Both the position numbers and the translations under genes were made by a program. From Hoeflea_A sp965204935 (lineage in GTDB: Bacteria > Pseudomonadota > Alphaproteobacteria > Rhizobiales > Rhizobiaceae), in assembly GCF_965204935.1 (NCBI RefSeq), contig NZ_CBDBFO010000002.1: 64,000 nucleotides of DNA. The stretch is one strand, 5' to 3'. Shown here in pieces: positions 1 to 8,732 of this stretch. The notes under the pieces were generated by a model. It searched no databases. It saw nothing but the letters and a program-made list of their open reading frames with translations, and was not told the origin of the DNA. How positions within the stretch are numbered: position 1 is the stretch's first letter; each line of letters opens with the position of its first letter.

Positions 1-1980
1 ATTCAAAAGGTGCAGCCGGAGATAGAAGCAACACGCGAAAAACTGCTGTCGGATACCCGCACAATTACCGGCCAGCATACTGCCGCGATGAGCGATCTGG
101 TCGATACCGGCGCCCTGACGCTGCTACATCTTCTTTCCCTGCGCGCCGACGGAAATTTCGCCGTGAGCACTTTGCGCGAAGCAGTCAATGCGTCCGACGC
201 GATTTTGCTGACGCCATTGGGCGAACGCTTCGATGCGGCGACCGGTCAGATGGACAGGGCTCTGCGCATGATTCCGGCCGAGCTCGACCTTTCCGGCTTG
301 CGCAACACAATCGGCGCGCTTCTTGATCTTGGAACAAGCCAGGACAGCCTGTTCGAATTGAGACGCCTGCAACTTGCGGACCTGGAGACAGCTGGCGAAG
401 CGGTCCTGGGTATTCACGAGCAGTCCATCGGTCTCGGCCGCGCCGTTGCCGAACTTGTCCGGGTCGCTGAATCCATCAGCACATCCACCGCGACCGAGGC
501 CTCGCAGGTCATCAATAATGGCAGGCTCGTCATGCTGGTTATCTCGGCCGCCAGTATCCTATGTGCGTTGATCGTCGTATTTGCTTTTGTCGGCCCCCGG
601 CTGATCCGGCCCATTGAAGAAACCACCGACGCGATGACCCGATTGGCAGCCGGCGACACTGATGTGGACATTCCCGGGATCGAAAGAGGTGATGAACTCG
701 GCCATATGGCGCATGCGCTTGGTGTTTTCCGAGATATCACCATCGAAGTTCAGGAATCCAACCTGCGTGAGATCGAAACAGCACGGCGCCTTCTGTCGGA
801 TGCGATCGAAAGTATTTCGGAGGCTTTTTCCCTCTACGACCGGGACGACCGGCTTGTGGTTTGCAACGAAAAGTACGGGACACTTGTGCATCCCGAAATC
901 GCGGACCAGATTACGCCGGGTCTCACATTCGAGCAGATTCTCAGGCAGGCTTTGGAGGCCGGATTCATCGAATCTGCACGGGGCCGCGAGGATGAATGGA
1001 TCGCGGAACGTCTTGCCCGCCATCGCAATCCCGGATCCCCGCACATCATGCAACGCGTTGACGGCTTGTGGATCATGATCAGCGAGCGCAAGACCGCGGA
1101 GGGCGGCATTGTCGCCGTCTACTCCGACATCACCGAGCTGAAAGAGCGCGAAAACGAACTGGCGGAGAAGTCCCGAGCGCTCGAGCAGCTTTCCAGTCAG
1201 CTTTCGAAGTACCTGTCTCCGCAGGTCTACCAATCGATATTCACCGGTCAGCAGGCAGCCACAGTCACCAGCCAGCGCAAGAAACTCACCGTATTCTTCA
1301 GTGACCTGGAAGGCTTCACAGAAATAGCGGACCGGCTGGAATCGGAGGACATGTCGCAGCTGCTGAACGAATATCTGACCGAAATGTCGAAGATCGCCCT
1401 CGATCACGGCGCAACGATCGACAAATATGTTGGCGATTCGATCATGATATTTTTCGGTGATCCGTTTTCGCGCGGCTTGCGGGAAGACGCCCTCGCTTGT
1501 GTGCGAATGGCGATCGCAATGCAAAAGCGCCTTGAGGAGCTTTCCGAACGGTGGTCGGAACACGGTGTGACCGAGGAGTTCAAATGCCGCATGGGCATAG
1601 CAACCGGATTTTGCACAGTCGGAAACTTCGGCAGCGAAGACCGGATGGACTACACCATTATCGGCGGCACCGTGAACCTTGCGTCGCGCCTTGAATCGGC
1701 CGCCGCCGCCGGGTCCATCCTGATTTCAGGTGAAACACATACACTTGTGCAAAATGACATCCCGTGCCGCGCGCATGAGACCATTCAAATCAAGGGACTC
1801 GCCTACCCCGTCAAGACTTTTGTGGTGGAAACCGAGACAAGCGACACGACAAACCGCATCGTCGAGCACCGCGGCAAACTGAAAATCGATTTGGACCCCG
1901 ACAGCATGACGGACGAGGATCGAGAACTTGCGGTCACTTTGCTGAGCGATGTCATGGATGAACTCAGCAAACGCAAATGA
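1..1980 (+). CDS. Membrane-bound class III adenylate/guanylate cyclase with HAMP and PAS domains (5' partial)
   Basis: Makes a cyclic nucleotide, probably cAMP, at the inner membrane. The frame is already open at base 1, so the start lies outside the window. Counting from the GTG at 10, a helical sensor region is followed by a membrane helix (about residues 173-197), a HAMP domain (198-250), a PAS-like domain (255-380), a short coiled coil and a class III cyclase domain (426-600). Metal-binding aspartates are seen in FFSDLEGF (about residue 432) and YVGDS (about 476). The Lys of DKYVGD and the Asp of MDYTIIG favour ATP over GTP, and NLASRLE carries the expected Asn and Arg. A second membrane helix near the true N-terminus is expected from this architecture but not seen. 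tRNA-Leu follows on the opposite strand. Confidence 0.88.
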   Translation: MQKVQPEIEATREKLLSDTRTITGQHTAAMSDLVDTGALTLLHLLSLRADGNFAVSTLREAVNASDAILLTPLGERFDAATGQMDRALRMIPAELDLSGLRNTIGALLDLGTSQDSLFELRRLQLADLETAGEAVLGIHEQSIGLGRAVAELVRVAESISTSTATEASQVINNGRLVMLVISAASILCALIVVFAFVGPRLIRPIEETTDAMTRLAAGDTDVDIPGIERGDELGHMAHALGVFRDITIEVQESNLREIETARRLLSDAIESISEAFSLYDRDDRLVVCNEKYGTLVHPEIADQITPGLTFEQILRQALEAGFIESARGREDEWIAERLARHRNPGSPHIMQRVDGLWIMISERKTAEGGIVAVYSDITELKERENELAEKSRALEQLSSQLSKYLSPQVYQSIFTGQQAATVTSQRKKLTVFFSDLEGFTEIADRLESEDMSQLLNEYLTEMSKIALDHGATIDKYVGDSIMIFFGDPFSRGLREDALACVRMAIAMQKRLEELSERWSEHGVTEEFKCRMGIATGFCTVGNFGSEDRMDYTIIGGTVNLASRLESAAAAGSILISGETHTLVQNDIPCRAHETIQIKGLAYPVKTFVVETETSDTTNRIVEHRGKLKIDLDPDSMTDEDRELAVTLLSDVMDELSKRK

Positions 1981-2062
1981 CGCGCTTCGCTGGAGAAGCG
2001 TCACAGATTGGAGCTGTGTCTCAATGCGCAGGCTGGATCTGCAACTTATGACGGGATGTTTC

Positions 2063-2147
2063 TGGTGCGGTCGAGAAGACTCGAACTTCCACGGGTTGCC
2101 CCACAGCGACCTCAACGCTGCGCGTCTACCAATTCCGCCACGACCGC
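2063..2147 (-). tRNA. tRNA-Leu (anticodon GAG)
   Basis: Read on the minus strand, the sequence folds as an 85-nt tRNA with a long variable arm as expected for leucine. The acceptor stem pairs GCGGTCG with CGACCGC, the D-loop contains AATTGGTAGACGC, and the anticodon loop is TTGAGGT with anticodon GAG. The T-arm contains GTTCGAGTC. A 3' CCA is encoded at 2063-2065. Confidence 0.95.
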
Positions 2148-2307
2148 ACGTGGTAGAAGCCGTTACCGGCGCGCCGCATGTACCAAATCACCTGTTGCGA
2201 GACAAGGGGCTGTGGCGTTTTTTTGTCCGCGGCAGCGCGCCTGATCAGGCCGGTCAAACAGAGCGCCTTTCCATGGCCCTTGCACTGGTGTGAGGCCTGC
2301 GCCACAT

Positions 2308-3051
2308 ATGCGTGAAGCAAGCACAATCAACACGAACACAATGCAGCGCAACGAAGTAGAAACGGGATTTATAGCGGTTGAAGGATCACCGCCGGTAAAG
2401 TGGCTGGTGGCACCCGGTCTGACAGAATACGAAGCGGCGGTATATTTCATGGAAGGACGGGCCGAGGCCATTGCAGCCGGCACAGCCGACGAACTTGTCT
2501 GGCTGGTCGAACACCCCCCGCTCTATACCGCCGGGACCAGCGCCGATGAGGCGGACCTGCTCACACCGGATCGTTTCCCCGTCCACCGGACCGGACGCGG
2601 CGGCGAGTACACCTATCACGGTCCCGGACAGCGGGTTGCCTATGTGATGCTTGATCTGAAACGCCGGCGCTGCGACGTTCGGGCCTTCGTTTCGGCGCTG
2701 GAGGCCTGGGTCATTGACACGCTTGACGCCATGAACATCAGGGGCGAGCGCCGGGAGGACCGGGTCGGAGTCTGGGTGGTCCGCCCCGAACGACCCGCCC
2801 TGCCCGATGGCTCGCCGGCGGAGGACAAGATCGCCGCCATCGGCATCCGTCTTCGGCGCTGGGTGAGTTTCCACGGCATATCGATCAATGTCGAACCGGA
2901 TCTGGAACACTTCTCCGGTATCGTGCCCTGCGGCGTCTCTGCCCATGGCGTGACCAGTCTGGTCGACCTCGGCCTTCCGGTCACCATGGCCGATACCGAC
3001 CTGGCGTTGCGGCAATCCTTCGAAGATATATTCGGTCCGACAACCGATTGA
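2308..3051 (+). CDS. lipB: Octanoyl-[acyl-carrier-protein]:protein octanoyltransferase LipB
   Basis: Transfers octanoate from acyl-ACP to lipoyl domains, the first step of lipoate synthesis in the cytoplasm. The LipB signatures are visible: WLVEHPPLYTAG, RGGEYTYHGPGQ, the lysine motif EDKIAAIGIRLRRW and the catalytic cysteine in GIVPCGVSAHGVTSL. The length of about 247 aa fits the family. Start choice is uncertain: ATG 2308 has a GAGG about 12 bases upstream, while ATG 2341 or GTG 2290 are alternatives. It converges on the ion-channel gene with one base between the stop codons. GcvH, encoded at 29 kb, is one likely client protein. Confidence 0.9.
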   Translation: MREASTINTNTMQRNEVETGFIAVEGSPPVKWLVAPGLTEYEAAVYFMEGRAEAIAAGTADELVWLVEHPPLYTAGTSADEADLLTPDRFPVHRTGRGGEYTYHGPGQRVAYVMLDLKRRRCDVRAFVSALEAWVIDTLDAMNIRGERREDRVGVWVVRPERPALPDGSPAEDKIAAIGIRLRRWVSFHGISINVEPDLEHFSGIVPCGVSAHGVTSLVDLGLPVTMADTDLALRQSFEDIFGPTTD

Positions 3052-3052
3052 C

Positions 3053-3484
3053 CTAAAAGTGCTTTCCAGCCTGGAAAGGGCCGATCCGGGTCGAGGCGGC
3101 CACAAGATAGGCGGTCGACCAGCCGATCAGGACAAAGCCGCTCAAGCCCTCCATACCGGCCATGAGACGCCACTCTTCGGTGATCAGGGCATCACCGTAG
3201 CCGAGCGTCGAAAAGGTAATTGCGGAGAAATAGAGTGCATCGGTCATGCCCTCTATGGCGCCCGTGATCTCATAAACGACCGCCCAGATCCAGATTTCCA
3301 CGGAATGCACCAGGATAAGCCCGTGCACCAGGATCACCATCGAGATGACCTTGCTGCGGAATTCATGGATCGGATGCAGGCCGGCAACACGGTTCATAAC
3401 GTTCGCGATTGCCACCAGGCCCAGCGTGTGGACCAGAACAGTCAATGACACAACGGCTGTGCCGAGCAATAAATCTGGCAGCAT
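3053..3484 (-). CDS. Two-helix potassium channel-like protein
   Basis: Small inner-membrane ion channel of the Ion_trans_2 type, 143 aa. The selectivity-filter motif TLGYGD follows a pore helix (ALYFSAITFS), and hydrophobic segments flank it at the start, in the middle and near the C-terminus. No cytoplasmic RCK/TrkA_N domain is attached, so gating is unknown. ATG 3484 was preferred over a longer frame because it has GGAG nine bases upstream and begins directly with the first membrane helix. Potassium selectivity is inferred from the filter alone. Confidence 0.8.
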   Translation of the reverse strand: MLPDLLLGTAVVSLTVLVHTLGLVAIANVMNRVAGLHPIHEFRSKVISMVILVHGLILVHSVEIWIWAVVYEITGAIEGMTDALYFSAITFSTLGYGDALITEEWRLMAGMEGLSGFVLIGWSTAYLVAASTRIGPFQAGKHF

Positions 3485-3777
3485 GAATTCCCGTCTCCAG
3501 TTTCCGTAACTCGCTCTTGTGCGTTGGTTGGCACAAATCCGATATCGGCGCAAATACATCGGCATTCGGCAGATTATTGGCGTAATCAAGAAACAATACG
3601 CCCCCGTGCGGCACTAAAACTGTCCGGTGAGGACGGAAGACCATTCGGCCGAATTGCGCTCACTGAAGCGACCCCGAGCGCAGTGGCCAATATCGGGATT
3701 TCTTCCGCACTTCCATTTCCGCCGCGTTTGGAGGCGGACGCGCCGCGTTGTGTGTGGAAGCGATGAAGGGACAGGAT

Positions 3778-4167
3778 ATGGCGACCCGACTGGATATCAC
3801 GATTGAACATCCGGACTACGACACGCTCGGTGGCCGGATTTCGCGGGCGCGCGATGCGCTCGATCTGACGACCTCACAACTCGCGCGCAGGCTCGGCGTG
3901 AAAACCGATACCGTGAACGCATGGGAGACGGACCGCTCGGAACCGCGTGCAAACCGGGTCACAATGCTTGCCGGTGTCCTGGGTGTTTCACCGACATGGC
4001 TCCTCAACGGCATCGGCGATGCCCCCCACCTGCCCGCGGCAAATTCGGAAATGCGCGGGCTGATCACTCAGCTTTCAAAACTGCGGAAGTCCCACGATGC
4101 GATGGGCGAAATGATCGATGCTCTGGAAGCCGAAGCAAAGCGTGTGTCGCAGCAGATCGGCGAATAA
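3778..4167 (+). CDS. XRE-family helix-turn-helix regulator
   Basis: Cytoplasmic DNA-binding protein of 129 aa. An HTH_3 (XRE) domain spans about residues 15-75, with SRARDALDLTTSQLARRLGV followed by the recognition-helix segment VNAWETDRSEPR. The C-terminal third (ALEAEAKRVSQQIGE) looks like a short coiled coil for dimerisation. ATG 3778 has a GAAGGGA about ten bases upstream. It lies just before the frmA-like gene on the same strand, but a regulatory link is only a guess from position. Confidence 0.82.
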   Translation: MATRLDITIEHPDYDTLGGRISRARDALDLTTSQLARRLGVKTDTVNAWETDRSEPRANRVTMLAGVLGVSPTWLLNGIGDAPHLPAANSEMRGLITQLSKLRKSHDAMGEMIDALEAEAKRVSQQIGE

Positions 4168-4273
4168 CCAGATGCGCGGACAGCATTTTTTTCTGCGTGC
4201 CTATTGAGGCATCGCACGCCTTTTGACAGTGTGCCAATCTGGAACGATTGCAGCAGACGTCGGGGAGGAAGAA

Positions 4274-4571
4274 ATGGATGTTCGCGCAGCACTGGCCGTC
4301 GAAGCCGGCAAACCGCTTGAAGTAACCACAGTACAGCTTGAAGGTCCGCAGGCCGGCGAAGTCCTCGTCGAGATCATGGCGACCGGCATTTGCCACACCG
4401 ACGAATTTACCCTTTCGGGTGCCGACCCCGAGGGGATTTTCCCGGCAATCCTCGGCCATGAAGGCGCCGGTATCGTCCGCGAAGTCGGCCCGGGCGTGAC
4501 ATCGGTGAAACCGGGCGATCATGTCATACCGCTATACACGCCGGAATGCCGCGAATGCGAATACTGTCTCA
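4274..4571 (+). pseudogene. frmA: 5' part of S-(hydroxymethyl)glutathione dehydrogenase, interrupted by IS5-family element
   Basis: Class III zinc alcohol dehydrogenase that oxidises S-hydroxymethylglutathione (formaldehyde plus glutathione) with NAD. This fragment holds the N-terminal 99 codons with the catalytic-zinc motifs GICHTDEFTLSG and GHEGAG, and most of the structural-zinc cysteines (ECRECEYC). The insertion falls inside the structural-zinc loop, before the last cysteine (in TNLC), which lies in the 3' part. The ATG at 4274 follows GGGGAGGAAG. Removing the IS and one TCA copy restores one frame of 369 codons, the usual length of the family. The frame of this fragment runs into the IS and stops at 4592-4594, so no functional enzyme is expected. 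Confidence 0.93.
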
Positions 4572-5503
4572 GAGCCGGATTTAAAAGTAGTTGAGCGATA
4601 TCAATGGTTTGTGATTCAACAGTCTTTTCAAAGAAGATGGAGAATCACGATGCCATGGAATGATATCGCCCGCGCCGAACATAACAGAGACCATTTGAGA
4701 TTTCCAAGCGATTTGACCGATGAGGAATGGACGATACTTGCCCCGTTCATTCCGCCGGCAAAACGGGGTGGACGACCGCGTACGACCGATATGCGCGAGG
4801 TGATGAACGCGATCCTTTATATCGCAACCAGCGGCTGCCAGTGGCGCATGCTGCCGAAGCAGTTCCCACCGGTATCGACGGTACGTGGCTATTTCTACAC
4901 CTGGAGCCGCATGGGTCTTTTTGCAGCCATCAATCACCTCCTGGTCCTCAATACCCGCGAACTGGAAGGCCGCGCGGCTTCACCGACGGCCGGCGTGATC
5001 GACAGCCAGAGCGTGAAAACCACCGAAAGCGGGGGCGTTCGCGGCTATGACGCCGGCAAGAAGGTCAAGGGCCGCAAGCGACACATCGTCACCGATACGA
5101 TCGGCCTGATGCTGTTCATCATCGTTCACGCCGCCAACATTCAGGACAGGGACGGGGCCTGCGACCTGATCAGGGCTGTCGGCGACCGCTTCCCCTGGCT
5201 GCGCCACATCTTCGCCGATGGCGCCTATGCGGGACCGAAGTTGCGAGCAGCGCTCGCGGGGCATGGCGACTGGACGGTCGAGACCGTCAAGCGCTGCGAC
5301 AGCGCAGTCGGTTTCAAGGTTCTGCCGCGTCGATGGGTGGTGGAACGAACTTTCGCCTGGCTCGGGCGCTGCCGCAGACTGGCCCGGGACTGGGAGAGGA
5401 CCATCCAGAACTCAACCGCGTGGGCGTTCATAGCAAGCATCCGGTTCATGACGCGGCGTCTCGCAAGGTATTGTTACGTTTGAATAACTTTTGAATCCGG
5501 CTC
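4572..5503 (+). mobile_element. IS5-family insertion sequence, 932 bp
   Basis: The element is bounded by imperfect inverted repeats of about 18 bp: GAGCCGGATTTAAAAGTA on the left and GAGCCGGATTCAAAAGTT on the right, read inward. A 3-bp target duplication TCA flanks it (4569-4571 and 5504-5506). TNA targets with 3-bp duplications are typical of some IS5-family subgroups. It encodes a single transposase. The matching ends, clean duplication and restored host frame suggest a recent insertion. Confidence 0.93.
4650..5483 (+). CDS. IS5-family transposase (DDE)
   Basis: Transposase of 277 aa in a single frame. An N-terminal DUF4096-type domain (LTDEEWTILAPFIPP, residues about 15-85) precedes the DDE catalytic domain. 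Catalytic residues are seen in VIDSQSVKTTESGG (Asp), IFADGAYAGPKL (Asp) and WVVERTFAWLGRCRRLARDWE (Glu). ATG 4650 has GGAG eight bases upstream. The frame opens earlier, but those codons belong to the interrupted frmA gene. No frameshift is needed, so the enzyme looks intact. Confidence 0.95.
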   Translation: MPWNDIARAEHNRDHLRFPSDLTDEEWTILAPFIPPAKRGGRPRTTDMREVMNAILYIATSGCQWRMLPKQFPPVSTVRGYFYTWSRMGLFAAINHLLVLNTRELEGRAASPTAGVIDSQSVKTTESGGVRGYDAGKKVKGRKRHIVTDTIGLMLFIIVHAANIQDRDGACDLIRAVGDRFPWLRHIFADGAYAGPKLRAALAGHGDWTVETVKRCDSAVGFKVLPRRWVVERTFAWLGRCRRLARDWERTIQNSTAWAFIASIRFMTRRLARYCYV

Positions 5504-6318
5504 TCAATCCGAAAACAAATCTCTGCCAGGCTATCCGTGTGACCCAGGGTCAGGGCCTGATGCCGAATGGAACCAGCCGCTTTTCGGTGAACGGCGAGAA
5601 AATCTTCCATTACATGGGAACATCAACCTTCGCCAACTTCACGGTGCTGCCCGAAATCGCCCTTGCAAAGATCAATCCGGACGCGCCTTTCGACAAGGTC
5701 TGTTACATCGGCTGCGGGGTTACGACAGGCATTGGCGCGGTCATTAACACCGCCAAGGCGGAGCCCGGCTGCCGGGCGGTCGTGTTCGGCCTCGGCGGCA
5801 TTGGCCTCAACGTCATTCAGGGCCTGCGGCTGATCGGCGCGGAAATGATCGTCGGTGTGGACCTCAATAATGACAAGAAGGAATGGGGCGAAAAGTTCGG
5901 CATGACCCATTTCGTCAATCCGTCCGAGCTGAACGATGAACTCGTGCCTTACCTGGTGGATCTGACAAAGGGCGGCGCCGACTACTCTTTCGAGTGTATC
6001 GGCAATGTAAAGGTCATGCGCGACGCTTTGGAATGCTGCCACAAGGGCTGGGGTGAATCGATCATCATCGGCGTCGCCGGTTCCGGACAGGAAATCGCCA
6101 CGCGTCCCTTCCAGCTTGTTACCGGACGCGTCTGGCGCGGCACGGCTTTCGGCGGCGCGCGAGGACGCACGGACGTTCCGAAGATCGTCGACTGGTATAT
6201 GGAAGGCAAGATCGAGATCGACCCGATGATCACGCATACACTCAGCCTTGAAGACATCAACAAGGGCTTCGATCTGATGCATGCCGGGGAATCCATCCGA
6301 TCGGTCGTTGTCTACTGA
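5504..6318 (+). pseudogene. frmA: 3' part of S-(hydroxymethyl)glutathione dehydrogenase
   Basis: This is the remaining 270 codons of the frmA-like gene after the IS. It carries PKTNLCQAIR, the conserved GTSRFS and HYMGTSTFANFTVLP motifs, the NAD-binding Rossmann signature VFGLGGIGLNVIQG and the C-terminal DLMHAGESIRSVV. The sequence has no further frameshift or stop. An IS-internal TTG at 5491 could in theory start a 275-aa product, but that would lack the catalytic-zinc ligands. UPF0178 and GST genes follow, then fghA, the next enzyme of the pathway. Confidence 0.92.
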
Positions 6319-6325
6319 CCGGGGA

Positions 6326-6793
6326 ATGAACAAACATCCGACGATCTTTGTCGATGCGGATGCATGTCCCGTGAAGGACGAGGTCCTGAAGGTCGCCGGG
6401 CGTCACGAGGCGCCGGTGACCTTTGTCGCAAATGGCGGGCTTCGCCCGTCACGCGATCCGATGATCCGAAATATAATCGTATCCGCGGGATTTGACGCGG
6501 CTGATGACTGGATTGCCGAGAATGCCGGTGAAACCGATATCGTGATTACGGCTGATATCCTGCTGGCAAGGCGGTGTGTCGAGACCGGCGCCGGGGTACT
6601 GAGCCCGACCGGACGGCTGTTTGACGACACGTCGATCGGCATGGCGACCGCCATGCGCAACCTCAACCAGGATCTGAGGGAAGCGGGCGAGATCAAGGGC
6701 CGGAACGCCCCGTTCTCGCAGCGCGACCGATCTCGCTTCCTCGAAATGCTTGACCGTCTGGTTCGACAGAAGATGCGGGAACGGCAACCATGA
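6326..6793 (+). CDS. UPF0178 (YaiI/YqxD) family protein
   Basis: Protein of 155 aa with the UPF0178 signatures IFVDADACPVKDEV at the N-terminus and an Asp-rich core (IVITADILLARR), a PIN-like nuclease fold in the family. The biochemical role is not established. ATG 6326 was chosen because it starts directly at the conserved block, with GGGGA just upstream. The stop overlaps the GST start in ATGA, so the two are probably co-translated, downstream of the frmA-like gene. Confidence 0.85.
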   Translation: MNKHPTIFVDADACPVKDEVLKVAGRHEAPVTFVANGGLRPSRDPMIRNIIVSAGFDAADDWIAENAGETDIVITADILLARRCVETGAGVLSPTGRLFDDTSIGMATAMRNLNQDLREAGEIKGRNAPFSQRDRSRFLEMLDRLVRQKMRERQP

Positions 6794-7869
6794 AAATGTA
6801 CGGTGCGGAGGTCTCGTATTTTTCCGGCAAGCTGCGCGCCTATCTGGACTGGAAGGGACTGGAATACACTGAAATCCCTGCAAGCCGGGACGTCTATATC
6901 CACAAGATCCTGCCGAATATCGGATGGCTGGTCATCCCTGTTATCGAGCGCCAGGACGGCACATTCATGCAGGACACGACCGAGATCATCCGACGCCTGG
7001 AGATCGAATATCCTGATCGGCCGGTGCTTCCGGCCGGCGCGGTTCAGGCGATCGCCTCGATGATCCTCGAACTGTACGCAGACGAGTGGCTGGTGCTTCC
7101 GGCCATGCACTATCGGTGGAACTACAACCGCACTTTCGCCATTGAAGAATTCGGCGCTTTGTCGGCACCGGGCCTCGATCCCGAAGAGCAACGAAGGATC
7201 GGAGAGCGCATAGCCGAGCCGTTCGCTGGCGCCCTGCCGGCCCTTGGCATCACCGGCAGCACGATCGAGGCCATCGAAGGGAGTTACCTCGCCTTGCTGC
7301 GCGATCTTGAGCGACACTTCAGCGTACACAACTATGTTCTCGGACGGGCGCCTTCGCTCGGTGATTTCGGCCTGTTCGGCCCGTTCTATGCGCATCTGTA
7401 CCGTGATCCGGAATCCGGTGCCCTGCTGCGAGACAAAGCCCCCGCTGTAGTCCGCTGGATCGAACGCATGCGCGGCTCATCAGACAGGGGGCAGTTTATG
7501 AGCGGCGCGGACACAATACCCACCACGCTATTACCGGTCCTCAAGCGGGCAGTCGCGGAACATCTTCCGGTGCTTTTCGACACTGTGGACCAGGTCGCCC
7601 GATTTGCCAGAAAGGCGACCGATCGGGACTTGCCGCGTACGATCGGCTTCCACCGTTTCCAGATCGGCGATGCGATCGGCCAGCGTGCGGTGTTTCCGTA
7701 TGTACAATGGATGCTCCAGCACGTGGTCGACAGGATCCAGTCGGTGCCTGCTGAGGAGAGACCCTCCGTCTTGGCGTTCCTCGATCAGATCGATGCCGGT
7801 GCCATGGCCGAACTGCGGTTCACGACGCGGGTGAGACGCAAAGACTTCCAACTTGTTCTGGACAATTAA
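6790..7869 (+). CDS. Glutathione S-transferase family protein with C-terminal extension
   Basis: Protein of 359 aa. The N-terminal 80 residues form a GST thioredoxin-like domain (YFSGKLRAYLDWKGLEYTEIP, and the cis-Pro motif region VIPVIERQDG followed by QDTTEI). A helical GST C-domain follows at about 90-230 (LGRAPSLGDFGLFGPFYAHL). About 120 further residues extend beyond a normal GST of about 220 aa. It overlaps the UPF0178 gene by four bases and lies 32 bp before fghA. A role in glutathione-dependent detoxification with these neighbours is plausible but inferred. Confidence 0.82.
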   Translation: MKMYGAEVSYFSGKLRAYLDWKGLEYTEIPASRDVYIHKILPNIGWLVIPVIERQDGTFMQDTTEIIRRLEIEYPDRPVLPAGAVQAIASMILELYADEWLVLPAMHYRWNYNRTFAIEEFGALSAPGLDPEEQRRIGERIAEPFAGALPALGITGSTIEAIEGSYLALLRDLERHFSVHNYVLGRAPSLGDFGLFGPFYAHLYRDPESGALLRDKAPAVVRWIERMRGSSDRGQFMSGADTIPTTLLPVLKRAVAEHLPVLFDTVDQVARFARKATDRDLPRTIGFHRFQIGDAIGQRAVFPYVQWMLQHVVDRIQSVPAEERPSVLAFLDQIDAGAMAELRFTTRVRRKDFQLVLDN

Positions 7870-7901
7870 AGCTGCACTATATCAAGGGGATATAGAAACA
7901 A

Positions 7902-8732
7902 ATGGAAACATTATCTGAAGTAAAATCCTTCGGCGGATTGCAGGGTGTTTACCGCCACGCATCAACAAGCTGCGCCTGCGACATGACATTTGCTGTCTAT
8001 GTGCCGCCAAAGGCGAGTGACGGGCCCTGCCCGGTCGTATGGTATCTTTCGGGGCTGACCTGCACCCACGCCAATGTCATGGAAAAGGGCGAATACCGGC
8101 GTATGGCGGCAGAGCTCGGCCTCATCATCGTCTGCCCGGATACCAGCCCGCGCGGCAATGTGCCGGATATCGACGATAACTGGCAGATCGGCAAGGGTGC
8201 CGGTTTCTATGTCGACGCCACCGAAGCGCCATGGTCAGCGAACTACCGGATGTATTCCTATGTCACGGAGGAACTGCCCGCATTGATTGCGGAAGAGTTC
8301 CCGGCGGACATGAAACGGCAGGCCATATTCGGCCATTCAATGGGCGGACACGGGGCTCTCACCATCGCGTTGAAAAACCCTGACCGTTACAGGAGCTGCT
8401 CGGCTTTCGCACCGATCGTGCATCCGATGGGCGCGGAATGGTCCATTGGCGCGTTTCGGAACTACATGGGAGACAATGACAATCTATGGCGTGAACACGA
8501 TGCTTGCGCGCTTATCGAGGACGGTGCGCGGTATTCGGAATTCCTTGTTGATCAGGGCGGTGCCGACGGTTTTCTCGATGACGGCCTCAAGCCCTGGCTT
8601 TTCGAAGAGGCCTGCAAGGATACAGGCATCGGCCTGACGCTGCGCTTGCAGGACGGTTACGACCATTCGTACTACTTCATCTCGAGCTTCATGGACGATC
8701 ACCTGCGCTGGCACGCCGCGAGACTGGGCTAG
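7902..8732 (+). CDS. fghA: S-formylglutathione hydrolase
   Basis: Hydrolyses S-formylglutathione to formate and glutathione, the step after FrmA. It is 276 aa, an esterase D-type alpha/beta hydrolase. The nucleophile elbow is GHSMGGHG, the oxyanion region is VVWYLSGLTCTHAN, and the late acid and histidine lie around GGADGFLDDGLKPW and GYDHSYYF. AAGGGGA precedes the ATG. The gene itself is intact although its pathway partner upstream is broken. Its TAG stop lies in the first bases of the MITE-like repeat at 8729. Confidence 0.95.
   Translation: METLSEVKSFGGLQGVYRHASTSCACDMTFAVYVPPKASDGPCPVVWYLSGLTCTHANVMEKGEYRRMAAELGLIIVCPDTSPRGNVPDIDDNWQIGKGAGFYVDATEAPWSANYRMYSYVTEELPALIAEEFPADMKRQAIFGHSMGGHGALTIALKNPDRYRSCSAFAPIVHPMGAEWSIGAFRNYMGDNDNLWREHDACALIEDGARYSEFLVDQGGADGFLDDGLKPWLFEEACKDTGIGLTLRLQDGYDHSYYFISSFMDDHLRWHAARLG

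Noticed and set aside
559..1563. 334-codon open frame on the minus strand
   Set aside because: Antisense to the cyclase gene and without any domain.
1981..2062. Small hairpin CGCTTC/GAAGCG after the cyclase gene
   Set aside because: The stem is short and no T-run follows, so it was not called a terminator.
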